Source of the DNA: Acidimicrobiaceae bacterium
GTDB taxonomy: Bacteria; Actinomycetota; Acidimicrobiia; Acidimicrobiales; Acidimicrobiaceae
Assembly (NCBI GenBank): GCA_013044365.1
Contig: JABEUP010000216.1
Coordinates: 1 to 18,909, forward strand
Reading direction: 5' to 3'
Length of the DNA stretch: 18,909 bases
Shown: positions 1 to 7,917 of the stretch, one piece after another
Layout of the letters: every line of letters begins with the position of its first letter
Position numbering within the stretch: the stretch's first letter is position 1
Made by a program: the position numbers and the translations under genes
The notes under the pieces: model-generated
The model's database searches: none
Told to the model about the DNA's origin: nothing
Seen by the model: only the letters and a program-made list of their open reading frames with translations

Positions 1-554
1 AAAAAAAGGTAGTATCTCTCGAGCAGAACTGGAAGTACTACCAGAGCCGCTCCCGCGGCGGCCATGAGGGATGAGGTTACGCCATTCCACGAGAAGACCT
101 TCCGCCGCTCGGATTCTGGAGCAAGATCGGCAAGAAGTGCTTGTTCGGCCGGTGCGAATGGCCCGGCTTGGCCACCTCCCATTCCACCCCCGCCACGTCC
201 AATTCCAGAAATTACACTGATGATGATCATGAGTGGCAAGTAGTTCGTAAAGGTAAAGACAGCTCCCCAGATAAGCATCAAAACGGTAAAGGCAACCAGG
301 AAGGGCTTGCGTCCCCAACGATCGGCAAATACGCCAACTGGTATAGACATTAGCGCACCAATTAAAAATGAAAGGGTAAAAAATACTCCAAGTTCAGCTG
401 CGGATACGCCCTTGCTGAGAAGATAAAGGGGAGTAACAATATTAAGAAAAGATTGCGTGAAACTGCGGATTCCCCTTACGTATACTATTCGCCAAGCCCC
501 GGTTAGATTTGGTTTCGGTTGTTGGTAGGAGGTATCAAGCTCCGTGGTATCCAT
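1..554 (-). CDS. MFS transporter, N-terminal part (cut by window edge)
   Basis: An open frame reads leftward from ATG at 554-552 for 184 codons and runs off the left edge, so only about the first 5 membrane segments are present. The translation begins MDTTELDTSYQQPKPNLTGA. It carries a clear MFS motif A in the loop after the second hydrophobic segment (GVFADRWGRKPFLVAF), which places it in the major facilitator superfamily of secondary transporters in the cytoplasmic membrane. A glycine-rich stretch (GRGGGGMGGGQ) follows in the fourth-segment region, and after it comes a charged loop (APESERRKVFSWNG) typical of MFS proteins. The start is preceded only by a weak AAAGG about 12 bases upstream. 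It is divergent from the lipoprotein/exporter pair. The substrate is unknown. The family call is secure; subfamily and function are not. Confidence 0.85.
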   Translation of the reverse strand, partial: MDTTELDTSYQQPKPNLTGAWRIVYVRGIRSFTQSFLNIVTPLYLLSKGVSAAELGVFFTLSFLIGALMSIPVGVFADRWGRKPFLVAFTVLMLIWGAVFTFTNYLPLMIIISVISGIGRGGGGMGGGQAGPFAPAEQALLADLAPESERRKVFSWNGVTSSLMAAAGAALVVLPVLLERYYLF

Positions 555-800
555 CAGTTTCGTACCTTTGCTGCGAGAGTTTTTTGCCAAACGCCAATCG
601 GATATTTCCTTGTTTGCGAGCCCATGGATCTATCTCAGATTTATATTTCCGGTGGAAGCAGTTAGCCGCTTAATGTCAGTGACGCCCAGACCGCCGGCCC
701 AACCGGGAATCTTAGTCATTCAAGCAGCAGCGGACTGTCGAGGTTGTTATGTTTGGCGAGCTGGAGGTGTCACTTTAAGGTGGTTTAAAGTGCGGTTCTG

Positions 801-815
801 TCTGGAATTTCCAGA
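801..815. promoter_or_regulatory. Candidate operator: 15-base palindrome TCTGGAATTTCCAGA
   Basis: TCTGGAA and TTCCAGA are perfect reverse complements around a single central T. The element lies 80 bases upstream of the lipoprotein start, in a region that should contain its promoter. No T-run follows, so a terminator is unlikely. Reading it as a dimer-binding operator is inference; the cognate regulator is not identifiable. Confidence 0.4.
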
Positions 816-821
816 TTAATC

Positions 822-854
822 ATTTGGACGAGATATTAGTTGTATCATCCAAAT
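822..854. repeat. Inverted repeat ATTTGGA / TCCAAAT
   Basis: ATTTGGA at 822-828 and TCCAAAT at 848-854 are perfect 7-base inverted arms separated by 19 AT-rich bases, directly after the 15-base palindrome at 801-815 and 40 bases before the lipoprotein ATG. It could be a spaced operator or chance in AT-rich DNA. Confidence 0.3.
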
Positions 855-894
855 ATATTTCCTAACGGATAAGTAATTGCTTGGGGGGTTTGCC

Positions 895-1371
895 ATGGAC
901 AATCATCTATTGCGCGGTGCGAGCATGGGCATCTCTGCGTTGCTGTGTTTGGCAACAGGACTCGCCGCATGCGGGAGTAGTAGTTCGGCCAGTTCAAAGG
1001 CTAATGATACCTTGTTAGTCAAACAGGCATGGACCGGATTCTTTTCAGGGAAAACGTCGGCTGCCGATAAGATCAAGTTGCTCCAGAATGGACAGCAGTT
1101 TTCCCAAATAATAAATGAGGCAACAGGATTGGCGATCTCTACAACCTCCTCAGCCACGGTCAGCAATGTCGTTATAAATTCACCGACCAGCGCAACAGTC
1201 ACCTATTCAATCAATCTTGGGGGAACTCCGGCATTGGAGAATCAGACGGGTACTGCTGTCAAAGTCGGCGGCCAATGGCTGGTCGGAGACTCTAGTTTCT
1301 GTGCTCTCCTAGCCCTCGAGGGTCAAAGCGTTTCCGCCTGTTCAAGCACAACCGGATCGAGTGCCGGTTAG
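895..1371 (+). CDS. Small secreted lipoprotein, Mtb12-like
   Basis: I chose ATG 895 because a run of six G lies 7 bases upstream; the frame is open to a TTG at 877, which is less likely. The 158-residue product has a lipoprotein signal peptide with lipobox LAAC (Cys26), followed by a serine-rich linker of actinobacterial style. It should be lipidated and anchored on the outer face of the membrane. The mature domain (about 40-150) has the pattern of the Mtb12-type low-molecular-weight antigen domain: a helical start with a DKIKLLQNGQQF segment, then alternating strands (SATVSNVVIN, SATVTYSINL) and a closing segment VKVGGQWLVGDSSFCALLAL. That assignment is from remembered family pattern, not a search. 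The DHA2 exporter follows after 45 bases on the same strand, so the two are probably co-transcribed. The molecular role is unknown. Confidence 0.8.
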   Translation: MDNHLLRGASMGISALLCLATGLAACGSSSSASSKANDTLLVKQAWTGFFSGKTSAADKIKLLQNGQQFSQIINEATGLAISTTSSATVSNVVINSPTSATVTYSINLGGTPALENQTGTAVKVGGQWLVGDSSFCALLALEGQSVSACSSTTGSSAG

Positions 1372-1416
1372 TGGATGTGCGGAAATTTTGGATAACATTC
1401 TGATTAGGACAGAGTT

Positions 1417-2964
1417 GTGACAGTTAGCCAAAAATCCAGCCGCTCCCTGGCTGTATTATCCTTAGTTCTGTTCCTGACATTCTTGGACACGACCATTGTC
1501 GCAGTTGCTCTAGCTAGCGTGCAGGCGGTATTACATGCCGGGATTGCAGAGCTTCAATGGGTCGTCGGCGGGTACGCGCTGGTCTTTGCTGCTTTAATGT
1601 TGACCTTTGGCAAACTTGGTGACCGATTGGGTCGCCGTCGAATCATGGTTGCCGGAATGGGCGTCTTTGTTCTGGGATCTATGGTATCTGCGCTGGCAAT
1701 TGACCCGGCAATGTTAATCATTGGACGGGGAGTTATGGGGCTTGGCGCGGCGGCCTCAGAGCCGGGAACACTTTCAATGTTACGCCAGATCTATCCCGAG
1801 GAATCCCAGCGAGCAAGAGCATTAGGGGTGTGGGCAGCTATCGCCGGTTTGGCAATTGCAACTGGTCCGGTTGTCGGTGGGGTTCTGGTCGGCCTGGGTG
1901 GCTTTAGAGTCCTATTTTGGTTTAACGTTGCGGCTGGTTTGGTTGTGACCTTGCTAACCATTAGGACTCTTCCAGAGAGCTTCGAAGCAGGGTCTGGCGT
2001 ACCTGATATTAGAGGCGCTGTGACTGGCGCATTGTCGCTTGCTCTATTGGTTATTGGAGTTATTGAAGGTGAGAGCCAGGGTTATTTGTCGCCGGTCGTA
2101 CTCATTTTGTTCATTATCGGGATCGTTGGCGCCTTCGGCTTTGTACGTGCGGAGTTGACAGCATCTGATCCTCTCCTCGATATGCGGTACCTGAAAATTC
2201 CACGTTTTCTGGTATCGCTGACCACCACGTTTTCGGTATATTTCGCAATTGTTGCCGTCTTTTTTTTCACTGCTCTCTACCTTCAATTGATTGAAGGGTA
2301 TTCGGGTTATCGCGTGGCTCTGATTTTTCTGCCTATGACTGCGGGTATGGTGATCGCGTCTTTGTCAGCCGGTCGCTGGGTTTCCAAAAGCGGTCCTAGG
2401 ATGCCGATTACTATAGGAGCGGCCGCGGCAGGAGCCGGGGTCCTAGCGGCCGACACCGCATTGAATGGAGCTGTCCACGTTTTGATTCTCACTGGGTCGC
2501 TTACTCTGGCCGGACTGGGTTTTGGTATTTCTGTGGTTCCGGCAACATCTGTGGCGTTGTCAGTCGTGCCCGCTAAACACTCCGGCATGGCCGCGGCGAT
2601 GACCAACACCGCCCGTGCCCTTGGGGTCATTGTGAGCGTGTCGGTTCTTGGCTCACTTCTCAACGGTGAATTAACAAGTAACCTCAGCCATCGGTTGAAA
2701 TTACTTGGCATACCTGCCAATTTTCGCCATATTGTGATTTCTGCCGTGGAAACCGGAGGTATGCCGACTGGTGGTTCAGGCGGAATAGACCAATTTGAAA
2801 AAGCCTACGGACCGTTAGTGCTTAAGGTGATCAATGCGGCTTATGAGTCCTTTCATAACGGGCTTACCATCGCACTGATAGTTGCGGGCGTACTGATGCT
2901 GATGTCTTCGGTGACTGCTGCAGCTATATTTCGCACAGAGGGCAAAGACGGCGATACGCGTTAG
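1417..2964 (+). CDS. MFS exporter, DHA2 family (14 TM, EmrB/QacA type)
   Basis: The 515-residue product has the length and motifs of 14-segment drug:H+ antiporters of the inner membrane. The first segment contains LDTTIVAVAL, typical of DHA2. Motif A follows at about 67-80 (GKLGDRLGRRRIMV), and motif C, the antiporter signature, lies in segment 5 (GLAIATGPVVGG, about 144-155). A hydrophilic loop near 440-460 is rich in glycine. The GTG start at 1417 has an AGGAC ribosome site about 6 bases upstream. The upstream lipoprotein lies 45 bases away, which suggests a shared transcript. A lipoprotein followed by a 14-TM MFS of this size recalls the mycobacterial LprG-P55 pair, but the lipoprotein here looks Mtb12-like rather than LprG-like. 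The substrate is unknown; export of drugs, lipids or metabolites are all possible. Confidence 0.92.
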   Translation: MTVSQKSSRSLAVLSLVLFLTFLDTTIVAVALASVQAVLHAGIAELQWVVGGYALVFAALMLTFGKLGDRLGRRRIMVAGMGVFVLGSMVSALAIDPAMLIIGRGVMGLGAAASEPGTLSMLRQIYPEESQRARALGVWAAIAGLAIATGPVVGGVLVGLGGFRVLFWFNVAAGLVVTLLTIRTLPESFEAGSGVPDIRGAVTGALSLALLVIGVIEGESQGYLSPVVLILFIIGIVGAFGFVRAELTASDPLLDMRYLKIPRFLVSLTTTFSVYFAIVAVFFFTALYLQLIEGYSGYRVALIFLPMTAGMVIASLSAGRWVSKSGPRMPITIGAAAAGAGVLAADTALNGAVHVLILTGSLTLAGLGFGISVVPATSVALSVVPAKHSGMAAAMTNTARALGVIVSVSVLGSLLNGELTSNLSHRLKLLGIPANFRHIVISAVETGGMPTGGSGGIDQFEKAYGPLVLKVINAAYESFHNGLTIALIVAGVLMLMSSVTAAAIFRTEGKDGDTR

Positions 2965-3110
2965 CAAGCATTTGCTTCGGCCGGATGATGAGTTGGTAAA
3001 AACCGATGGTGGATCAAAACAATATCTGATGATCTAGGTATGACTTTCGTTAATTTGTCCGGCGAGTCTAGATTGTGCGGGTATTTCCCTCAACCGATCA
3101 GTAGTCCTTA

Positions 3111-5135
3111 TTAAACCCTTGGCTGGTCGTCGTTGATTATTGAGGTTTTGATCATATTGAGCGATTCGGGATTGGCCATTGCTCCCAGAGAAATAACACT
3201 GTCCAACGATTCTCCGAGAAGGATCCTACGTACCGGTATTTCTAACTTTTTGCCATTTAGCGTCCGAGGTATTTCCGTAATCGCAATCCACCTGTTTGGA
3301 ACGTGTCTGGGTGAAAGTCTGCTTCTAATCTCAGTACTTATCCGGGTAGTTAGTCCATCGCTAAGTTTCGCTCCGCTTTTTAGAACCAGGAATGCGATTA
3401 GCTCACCCTCCCTGTTGAGAATAGACGTATCAACTATCAGTGAATCGGCGACTTCTTCGAATCCTTCAATTATCCGGTAGAACTCGGCTGTGCCCATTCG
3501 AACCCCGCCACGGTTCAAGGTTGAATCGGAACGGCCAAATATTACTGATGAGCCGTCCGGATCTATCCGGATCCAGTCGCCATGGCTCCAAACCCCGGAG
3601 AAAGTATCGAAATATGACGAACGGATGCGGGTTCCGTCGGAGTCGCCCCACAAGAAGACTGGCATCGATGGCATCGGCTCCGTTATGACCAACTCTCCTA
3701 CATCTCCGTATTGGCTCTGGCCTTCAGACGAATAGGATTCAACCGCCGCGCCAAGAGCCCTTGCAGATAGTTTTCCAGCGTAAGTGGGACTTATTGGAGA
3801 ACTGGCGAGAAAAGCGGTACAAACGTCAGTACCTCCGCTGGCAGAAATAATTTGGACTTTCGGGCCAAGCTCATCGTGCAGCCACTCAAAGCCATCCAGT
3901 GAAAGCGGCGCTCCAGTTGAGCCGATCATTTTTAACTTTGGGAAATTAAACTGTTTTAGTCCGATCTCTGCTTTGATGCAACTGGCAATGTAGGGTGCCG
4001 AGGTTCCAAATGCGGTAATTTCCAACTCATCAGCCAATTTCCACAAGGTGAAAAGGTTGGGATAGCCCGGATTACCGTCAAATAACACGATGTCGGAGCC
4101 GACTAACATTCCACCAACAAGGAAATTCCACATCATCCAGCCGGTAGTGGTAAACCAGAAAAATCGTGATCCGGCATGTAAATCCAGCTGAAAAGTCATT
4201 TCTTTGAGCAATTCCAAGGTAATTCCTCCGTGGCCATGGACGATCGGCTTTGGTAATCCAGTGGTGCCGGACGAATACAAAATCCAAAGTGGATCCGAAA
4301 ATTCCACGCGCTCAAAATACAGGGGCTGATCTTTCCGTCCGAACACCTCCCAATCTCGTCCAAGTGAAGGATCGATTTCGATGGTGTCGGCTGTTCCCAT
4401 GTAATTAATAAGCACTACCACTTCGATGGATGGGATTTTCGAGGTCACCTCTTCTACGACATTCTTGCGTGATTGTGGTTTTCCCGAGTAGACGTATCCA
4501 TCAACCGTAAAAAGGACCTTCGGCTTTATCTGTCCAAAACGGTCTATTACCGCACTAGGCCCGAAGTCTGGCGCACAGCAGGACCAAATAGCACCTACGG
4601 ATGATGCTGCTAGAAAAGCTATAAGTGCTTCCTCAATATTTGGCAGGTACCCTACGACTCTGTCTCCTTTGGATACCCCAATGCCGCGGAGACCATCCGC
4701 GATTCTGGAAACTTCATCCCAAAGCAGAGCGGCCGGGATTACCCTGGTTCCAGGCCGAGTCTCCGAGGTGGCTATAACGCTGGCGTTACCTTGAAAACTC
4801 CGAAACACATTTTCTGCAAAGTTGATCATGGAACCCGGGAAGAATCGAAAGCCAGGCATTTCATGGTTGGTTAGAACCAGCGGGTAGGTTTCGGTGGGTA
4901 TTGGCAGTCGGGCTTCGGCGAGACTTGGAGGCCGGGTTCCCACAATGTTGAAGTACCTCCAGCAATGATCCCAGAATGCTTCTATCTCGGTGACGGAGAA
5001 TTTCCAAAGATCGGCATAGTTGTCAAAATTGAGTCCACAAGACAAATTCAGGTAGTCGATAAAGCGATCGAGTTCTGAATCTCTTGGCGGGCGTTGTTGA
5101 GGTTCCCAGATGGGCAAACCCTCGGTTAAAGTCAC
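3111..5135 (-). CDS. aacS: Acetoacetyl-CoA synthetase (acetoacetate-CoA ligase)
   Basis: This cytoplasmic enzyme of the adenylate-forming family would convert acetoacetate, ATP and CoA to acetoacetyl-CoA. The 674-residue product has the acetoacetyl-CoA synthetase N-terminal region (WEPQQRPPRDSELDRFIDYLN, then a WKFSVTEIEAFWDHCWRYF segment), the phosphate-binding loop LYSSGTTGLPKP at 286-297, the hinge/ATP region near GRSDSTLNRGGVRMGTAEFY and the C-terminal catalytic lysine in RTLNGKK (Lys629). The family is usually about 650 residues; a polar tail of about 25 residues is extra. The GTG start at 5135 has a strong AAAGGAG site 5 bases upstream. It lies 369 bases after the ThDP enzyme on the same strand, so it may have its own promoter. 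The context fits activation of acetoacetate released by a FAH-type cleavage, but that link is inference. A related acyl-acetate ligase specificity is possible. Confidence 0.9.
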   Translation of the reverse strand: MTLTEGLPIWEPQQRPPRDSELDRFIDYLNLSCGLNFDNYADLWKFSVTEIEAFWDHCWRYFNIVGTRPPSLAEARLPIPTETYPLVLTNHEMPGFRFFPGSMINFAENVFRSFQGNASVIATSETRPGTRVIPAALLWDEVSRIADGLRGIGVSKGDRVVGYLPNIEEALIAFLAASSVGAIWSCCAPDFGPSAVIDRFGQIKPKVLFTVDGYVYSGKPQSRKNVVEEVTSKIPSIEVVVLINYMGTADTIEIDPSLGRDWEVFGRKDQPLYFERVEFSDPLWILYSSGTTGLPKPIVHGHGGITLELLKEMTFQLDLHAGSRFFWFTTTGWMMWNFLVGGMLVGSDIVLFDGNPGYPNLFTLWKLADELEITAFGTSAPYIASCIKAEIGLKQFNFPKLKMIGSTGAPLSLDGFEWLHDELGPKVQIISASGGTDVCTAFLASSPISPTYAGKLSARALGAAVESYSSEGQSQYGDVGELVITEPMPSMPVFLWGDSDGTRIRSSYFDTFSGVWSHGDWIRIDPDGSSVIFGRSDSTLNRGGVRMGTAEFYRIIEGFEEVADSLIVDTSILNREGELIAFLVLKSGAKLSDGLTTRISTEIRSRLSPRHVPNRWIAITEIPRTLNGKKLEIPVRRILLGESLDSVISLGAMANPESLNMIKTSIINDDQPRV

Positions 5136-5504
5136 CTTAACTCCTTTCGTGTGGCGCGGGAAAAATTACCAATTGTTTTGGGAAGTTGGTGCAAATGGCC
5201 TCAGTCTCTTCCCTCTGTTCAAATGCCGGAGTTCGCCGCATATCTGTCCATAACAAGGTCTGGCACTTCGGATGTCTTTGCATGTTCTACCGTTTGATGT
5301 CTTGCATATCTTTTGAGGACCGACCCATTGATATTTTGGATGTCGTATCCGGGCGGTAAAAGTTTCTCGCTGCAGCACGTAAGTTTTTCATTGTTTGTCC
5401 AGTCAGCACCTGGTTAGATAACGGTCATGACCTTGCAAGAGTTTGATAATTGACGTCGTGGCGAAACGTCGTTAGCCGTAACAATTTTCGCCGGGCCGTC
5501 AAAG
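5136..5504. other. Intergenic region, 369 bases, upstream of aacS
   Basis: No coding sequence is supported here: the one short frame (5166-5378, minus) has no recognisable features or ribosome site. The region holds a 10-base palindrome GGTCATGACC (5423-5432) and a direct repeat ACGTCGT (5453-5459 and 5466-5472), both of a size expected by chance. It may contain the aacS promoter and the end of the upstream transcript; I see no convincing terminator hairpin with a T-run. Confidence 0.5.
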
Positions 5505-7124
5505 TCAAGGCACAAATATTGGGTCGCATTCGACAATTACATCAAGCAGTATCGGGTGATCGAGACTCTCCAGCTGTGGAATAATCTTATCGAGGATTTC
5601 ATCGAGTTCTTGATGGCTGGTCACCTTATGTGCAGTACAACCAAAACTCTCAGCGAGTTTACATATGTCAATTGAGTTAAAAGATGGCCATACTGCCGCA
5701 GAGTATCCGTAGTGTTCGGCGAGTCTATCCATGATGGCGTAACCGCCATTATCCATTATCACAAATAGAACTCCAACGCGATACTGAACAGCGCTCCATA
5801 GCGCCTGAAATGAGTACATCGATGATCCATCGCCAACAATTGCAACCACTGACCGCCCAGGATTTCCCAAGCGCACTCCAACTGCCGCAGGCATTGCGAA
5901 TCCGAGTCCACCCATGGCAGCACTCAAAAAGCCAAAAGGACGGCGTGCTGGGAGACGGGTCTGAAGTTCCGATCGGCTGGAAGGGCTTTCTTCGATAATG
6001 AGCGCATCGGGTGATATGCGGTCTGCGATTGCTTCGAAGACGTGTCCGGCTCGCAGATTTTCCCCTGTCGGGGGAGCAATGCGGTTTGGTTTTTCATTTG
6101 GGCCGGTACGTTTATCCACGCGATCCGAAAGACCCAGGCAAATGTCGGCAATTGGTCCGATGACGGCCAACTGAGCTGAGCTAGAAGTTGCCACTTCTGT
6201 ATTGTCCGAAATTATCGCGATTTTGGTTCCATCCTCTACAAAGGAACCGGTTTCGTAAGGGTACTGACGAAATGCCGGAGCACCTACCACAAGAATCAGA
6301 TCGTGACCAGCCAAGGTGGCGCGAAGACGAGCTCTGCCACTTGGCAGATGACCTTGGAAGAGCGGGTGATCCTGAGGAAAGCCAGCCCTGGCCCCAAAGG
6401 GTTCTTGCCATACGGGACAGTCCAATTTTTCGGCCAACTGTATAAGCACTTCCCAAATCTCTTGCGAGTCAGCGTCAGCGCCAACAACCATGGCTGGATT
6501 TAGACTGGTCTGGATCATCTCTGCCAACTCTGCCAGGCCTGCAGAAGAACCGGCAATAGATACCTCGATCTTTGATGGCGCCGCAATGCCATGAGGGCTT
6601 GCCTCTTGCTCCCAGTCATCCATCGGAACGATAACTATGGCGGGGCCCTTTTGTGCTCTGGCTTCGTACCAGGCCCGTACAATTAGACTCGGCACGTCAC
6701 GGCCAATGGCAGGTTCCGCTGACCATACAGGGTATCTGCCGGCCAGACCCTCAAGGTTGCCGGTCAGGAAAGGTTGATGGACCAGGTGACGACGATCCTG
6801 CTGTCCTACCACAATTACGAGGGGAGCTTTATTTACCCGTGCCGTTGCAATTGCCCCAACGGCATTTCCGAGGCCTGCGGTAGTGTGCAGCAACGCCAAG
6901 GCTGGATGCCTTGTCGATAGAGCAAATCCTGTTGCCATCCCAACAACTGATGCCTCATGCAGTCCCAGGACGAAGTCAAAGTCCTTGGGCAGGTCCCTTA
7001 GCAGGGGAACTTCAGTTGATCCAGGATTTGAGAATATGGTGGTCATCCCGAACTGTTTCCAGACATTGAAAGTTGCCTCGCGTACCGATATTGGCGAACT
7101 CATAGGCGGGTCGATTTCAGTCAT
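5505..7124 (-). CDS. ThDP-dependent 2-oxo acid decarboxylase, benzoylformate decarboxylase-like
   Basis: The 539-residue product matches the benzoylformate decarboxylase branch of ThDP enzymes, which release CO2 from 2-oxo acids to give aldehydes. Residues equivalent to the Pseudomonas putida enzyme's active site are visible: Ser36 in NPGSTE (Ser26), Glu57 in LHEASVVG (Glu47, ThDP N1' partner) and His80 in LLHTTAG (His70). The second active-site histidine (His281) aligns with Tyr288 in GAPAFRQYPY. The ThDP/Mg motif starts at GDGS (431-434) and ends near DNGG (458-461). The ATG at 7124 is the favoured start, because it overlaps the ATPase stop by 8 bases, a sign of translational coupling; a TTG at 7139 is also open. 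Being last in the importer operon suggests it acts on the imported compound or its product. Specificity may not be benzoylformate. Confidence 0.85.
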   Translation of the reverse strand: MTEIDPPMSSPISVREATFNVWKQFGMTTIFSNPGSTEVPLLRDLPKDFDFVLGLHEASVVGMATGFALSTRHPALALLHTTAGLGNAVGAIATARVNKAPLVIVVGQQDRRHLVHQPFLTGNLEGLAGRYPVWSAEPAIGRDVPSLIVRAWYEARAQKGPAIVIVPMDDWEQEASPHGIAAPSKIEVSIAGSSAGLAELAEMIQTSLNPAMVVGADADSQEIWEVLIQLAEKLDCPVWQEPFGARAGFPQDHPLFQGHLPSGRARLRATLAGHDLILVVGAPAFRQYPYETGSFVEDGTKIAIISDNTEVATSSSAQLAVIGPIADICLGLSDRVDKRTGPNEKPNRIAPPTGENLRAGHVFEAIADRISPDALIIEESPSSRSELQTRLPARRPFGFLSAAMGGLGFAMPAAVGVRLGNPGRSVVAIVGDGSSMYSFQALWSAVQYRVGVLFVIMDNGGYAIMDRLAEHYGYSAAVWPSFNSIDICKLAESFGCTAHKVTSHQELDEILDKIIPQLESLDHPILLDVIVECDPIFVP

Positions 7125-7917
7125 AATTCTCAATCCCAACCGATTGTCTGCCAGCTTCTTCCACTCGCTCTAATACCTCAGCCTGTAATTCCACAAACCG
7201 CAGCATTTTCCGTGTTTCAATTTGAGATCGCGGTCTGGGAAGGTCCACTTTGATTTCTGCCAGAATAGTTGACGGGCGAGCCGATAGAACGAAAACTCGG
7301 TCGCTCAGATAGACGGCTTCACCTACATCGTGAGTGACCATTAATGCAGAGAAGTTAGAATCAGTCCAGAGTTTTTGAACCACGTCTTCCAGGTGATTTC
7401 GCGTAAGTGCGTCTACAGATGCGAAAGGCTCGTCCATCATTAGAACGCGAGGGTTCGAGACCATTGCACGTGCCAGCGCCGCACGCTGTTGCATTCCTCC
7501 CGACAGCTCCCATGGGTAGCGGGTGGCGAACCCCTTAAGACCAACTTGGCCCAGGGCTGCTTCAACTCGCTTTTCACGCTCGGCGCTTGAGTACTCTCTC
7601 GCTCCCATAGCAACGTTTTTGGCAATGGTCAGCCAGGGGAAAAGACTTTTGTTGTACTCCTGAAACACAATTGATATGCCCTGGGGAACATCTGTAATCA
7701 GTTTGCCTTCAAAAAGAACCTCGCCTCCGCTCGGCATTCGCAGTCCAGAAGCAGTACGCAGCAGGGTGGTTTTACCGCAGCCGGATGGTCCTACAACGCT
7801 AACGAATTCATGTTTTCCCAGGTCCAAGCTAACGTCTCGGGTTACTTCGTTTACCAGTCCGTCCCGGCTCTTAATTGATACCTCTAGATGTTTGATTGTT
7901 AGTACCGAATCAAGCAT
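7117..7917 (-). CDS. ABC importer ATP-binding subunit (SsuB/TauB/NrtD type)
   Basis: This is the 266-residue ATPase that powers the importer encoded just upstream. It has all nucleotide-binding motifs: Walker A GPSGCGKTT (43-51), Q-loop Gln86 in VFQEYN, signature LSGGMQQR (138-145), Walker B VLMMDEPF (158-165) and switch His196 in VTHDVGE. The short form without an extra C-terminal domain, and the FPWLTI segment after the Q-loop, are typical of the nitrate/sulfonate/taurine import group. ATG 7917 overlaps the end of the second permease gene by 8 bases and has a GGAGGA site 7 bases upstream. It would be bound to the cytoplasmic face of the two permeases. Substrate specificity is not set by this subunit and cannot be named. 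Confidence 0.95.
   Translation of the reverse strand: MLDSVLTIKHLEVSIKSRDGLVNEVTRDVSLDLGKHEFVSVVGPSGCGKTTLLRTASGLRMPSGGEVLFEGKLITDVPQGISIVFQEYNKSLFPWLTIAKNVAMGAREYSSAEREKRVEAALGQVGLKGFATRYPWELSGGMQQRAALARAMVSNPRVLMMDEPFASVDALTRNHLEDVVQKLWTDSNFSALMVTHDVGEAVYLSDRVFVLSARPSTILAEIKVDLPRPRSQIETRKMLRFVELQAEVLERVEEAGRQSVGIENYD

Larger units (their letters stand above)
555..894. other. Divergent intergenic region, 340 bases
   Basis: This gap separates two divergent gene starts and must hold both promoters. The only open frame across it (544-819, plus) overlaps the MFS start, has no recognisable content and looks spurious. The part nearest the lipoprotein is AT-rich and contains two symmetrical elements, at 801-815 and 822-854. 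I could not pick a convincing -35/-10 pair. Confidence 0.6.

Noticed and set aside
544..819. 91-codon plus-strand frame upstream of the lipoprotein
   Set aside because: It overlaps the start of the divergent MFS gene, starts with GTG lacking a ribosome site, has no recognisable domain and contains the palindrome at 801-815.
3440..3993. Several open frames on the plus strand opposite aacS
   Set aside because: They are shadow frames inside a well-supported acetoacetyl-CoA synthetase gene.
5126..5147. AAAGTCAC at the aacS start, similar to the flank of the 26-base operator
   Set aside because: Only 8 bases match, they fall in the first codons of aacS, and the TTTTACTTAGTAAAA core is absent.
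5166..5378. 70-codon minus-strand frame in the gap upstream of aacS
   Set aside because: Composition rich in Arg, Cys and Trp with no motif, no ribosome site and no coding-like pattern; better treated as intergenic.
5423..5472. GGTCATGACC palindrome and ACGTCGT direct repeat upstream of aacS
   Set aside because: Both are short enough to occur by chance in 369 bases, and no promoter boxes align with them.
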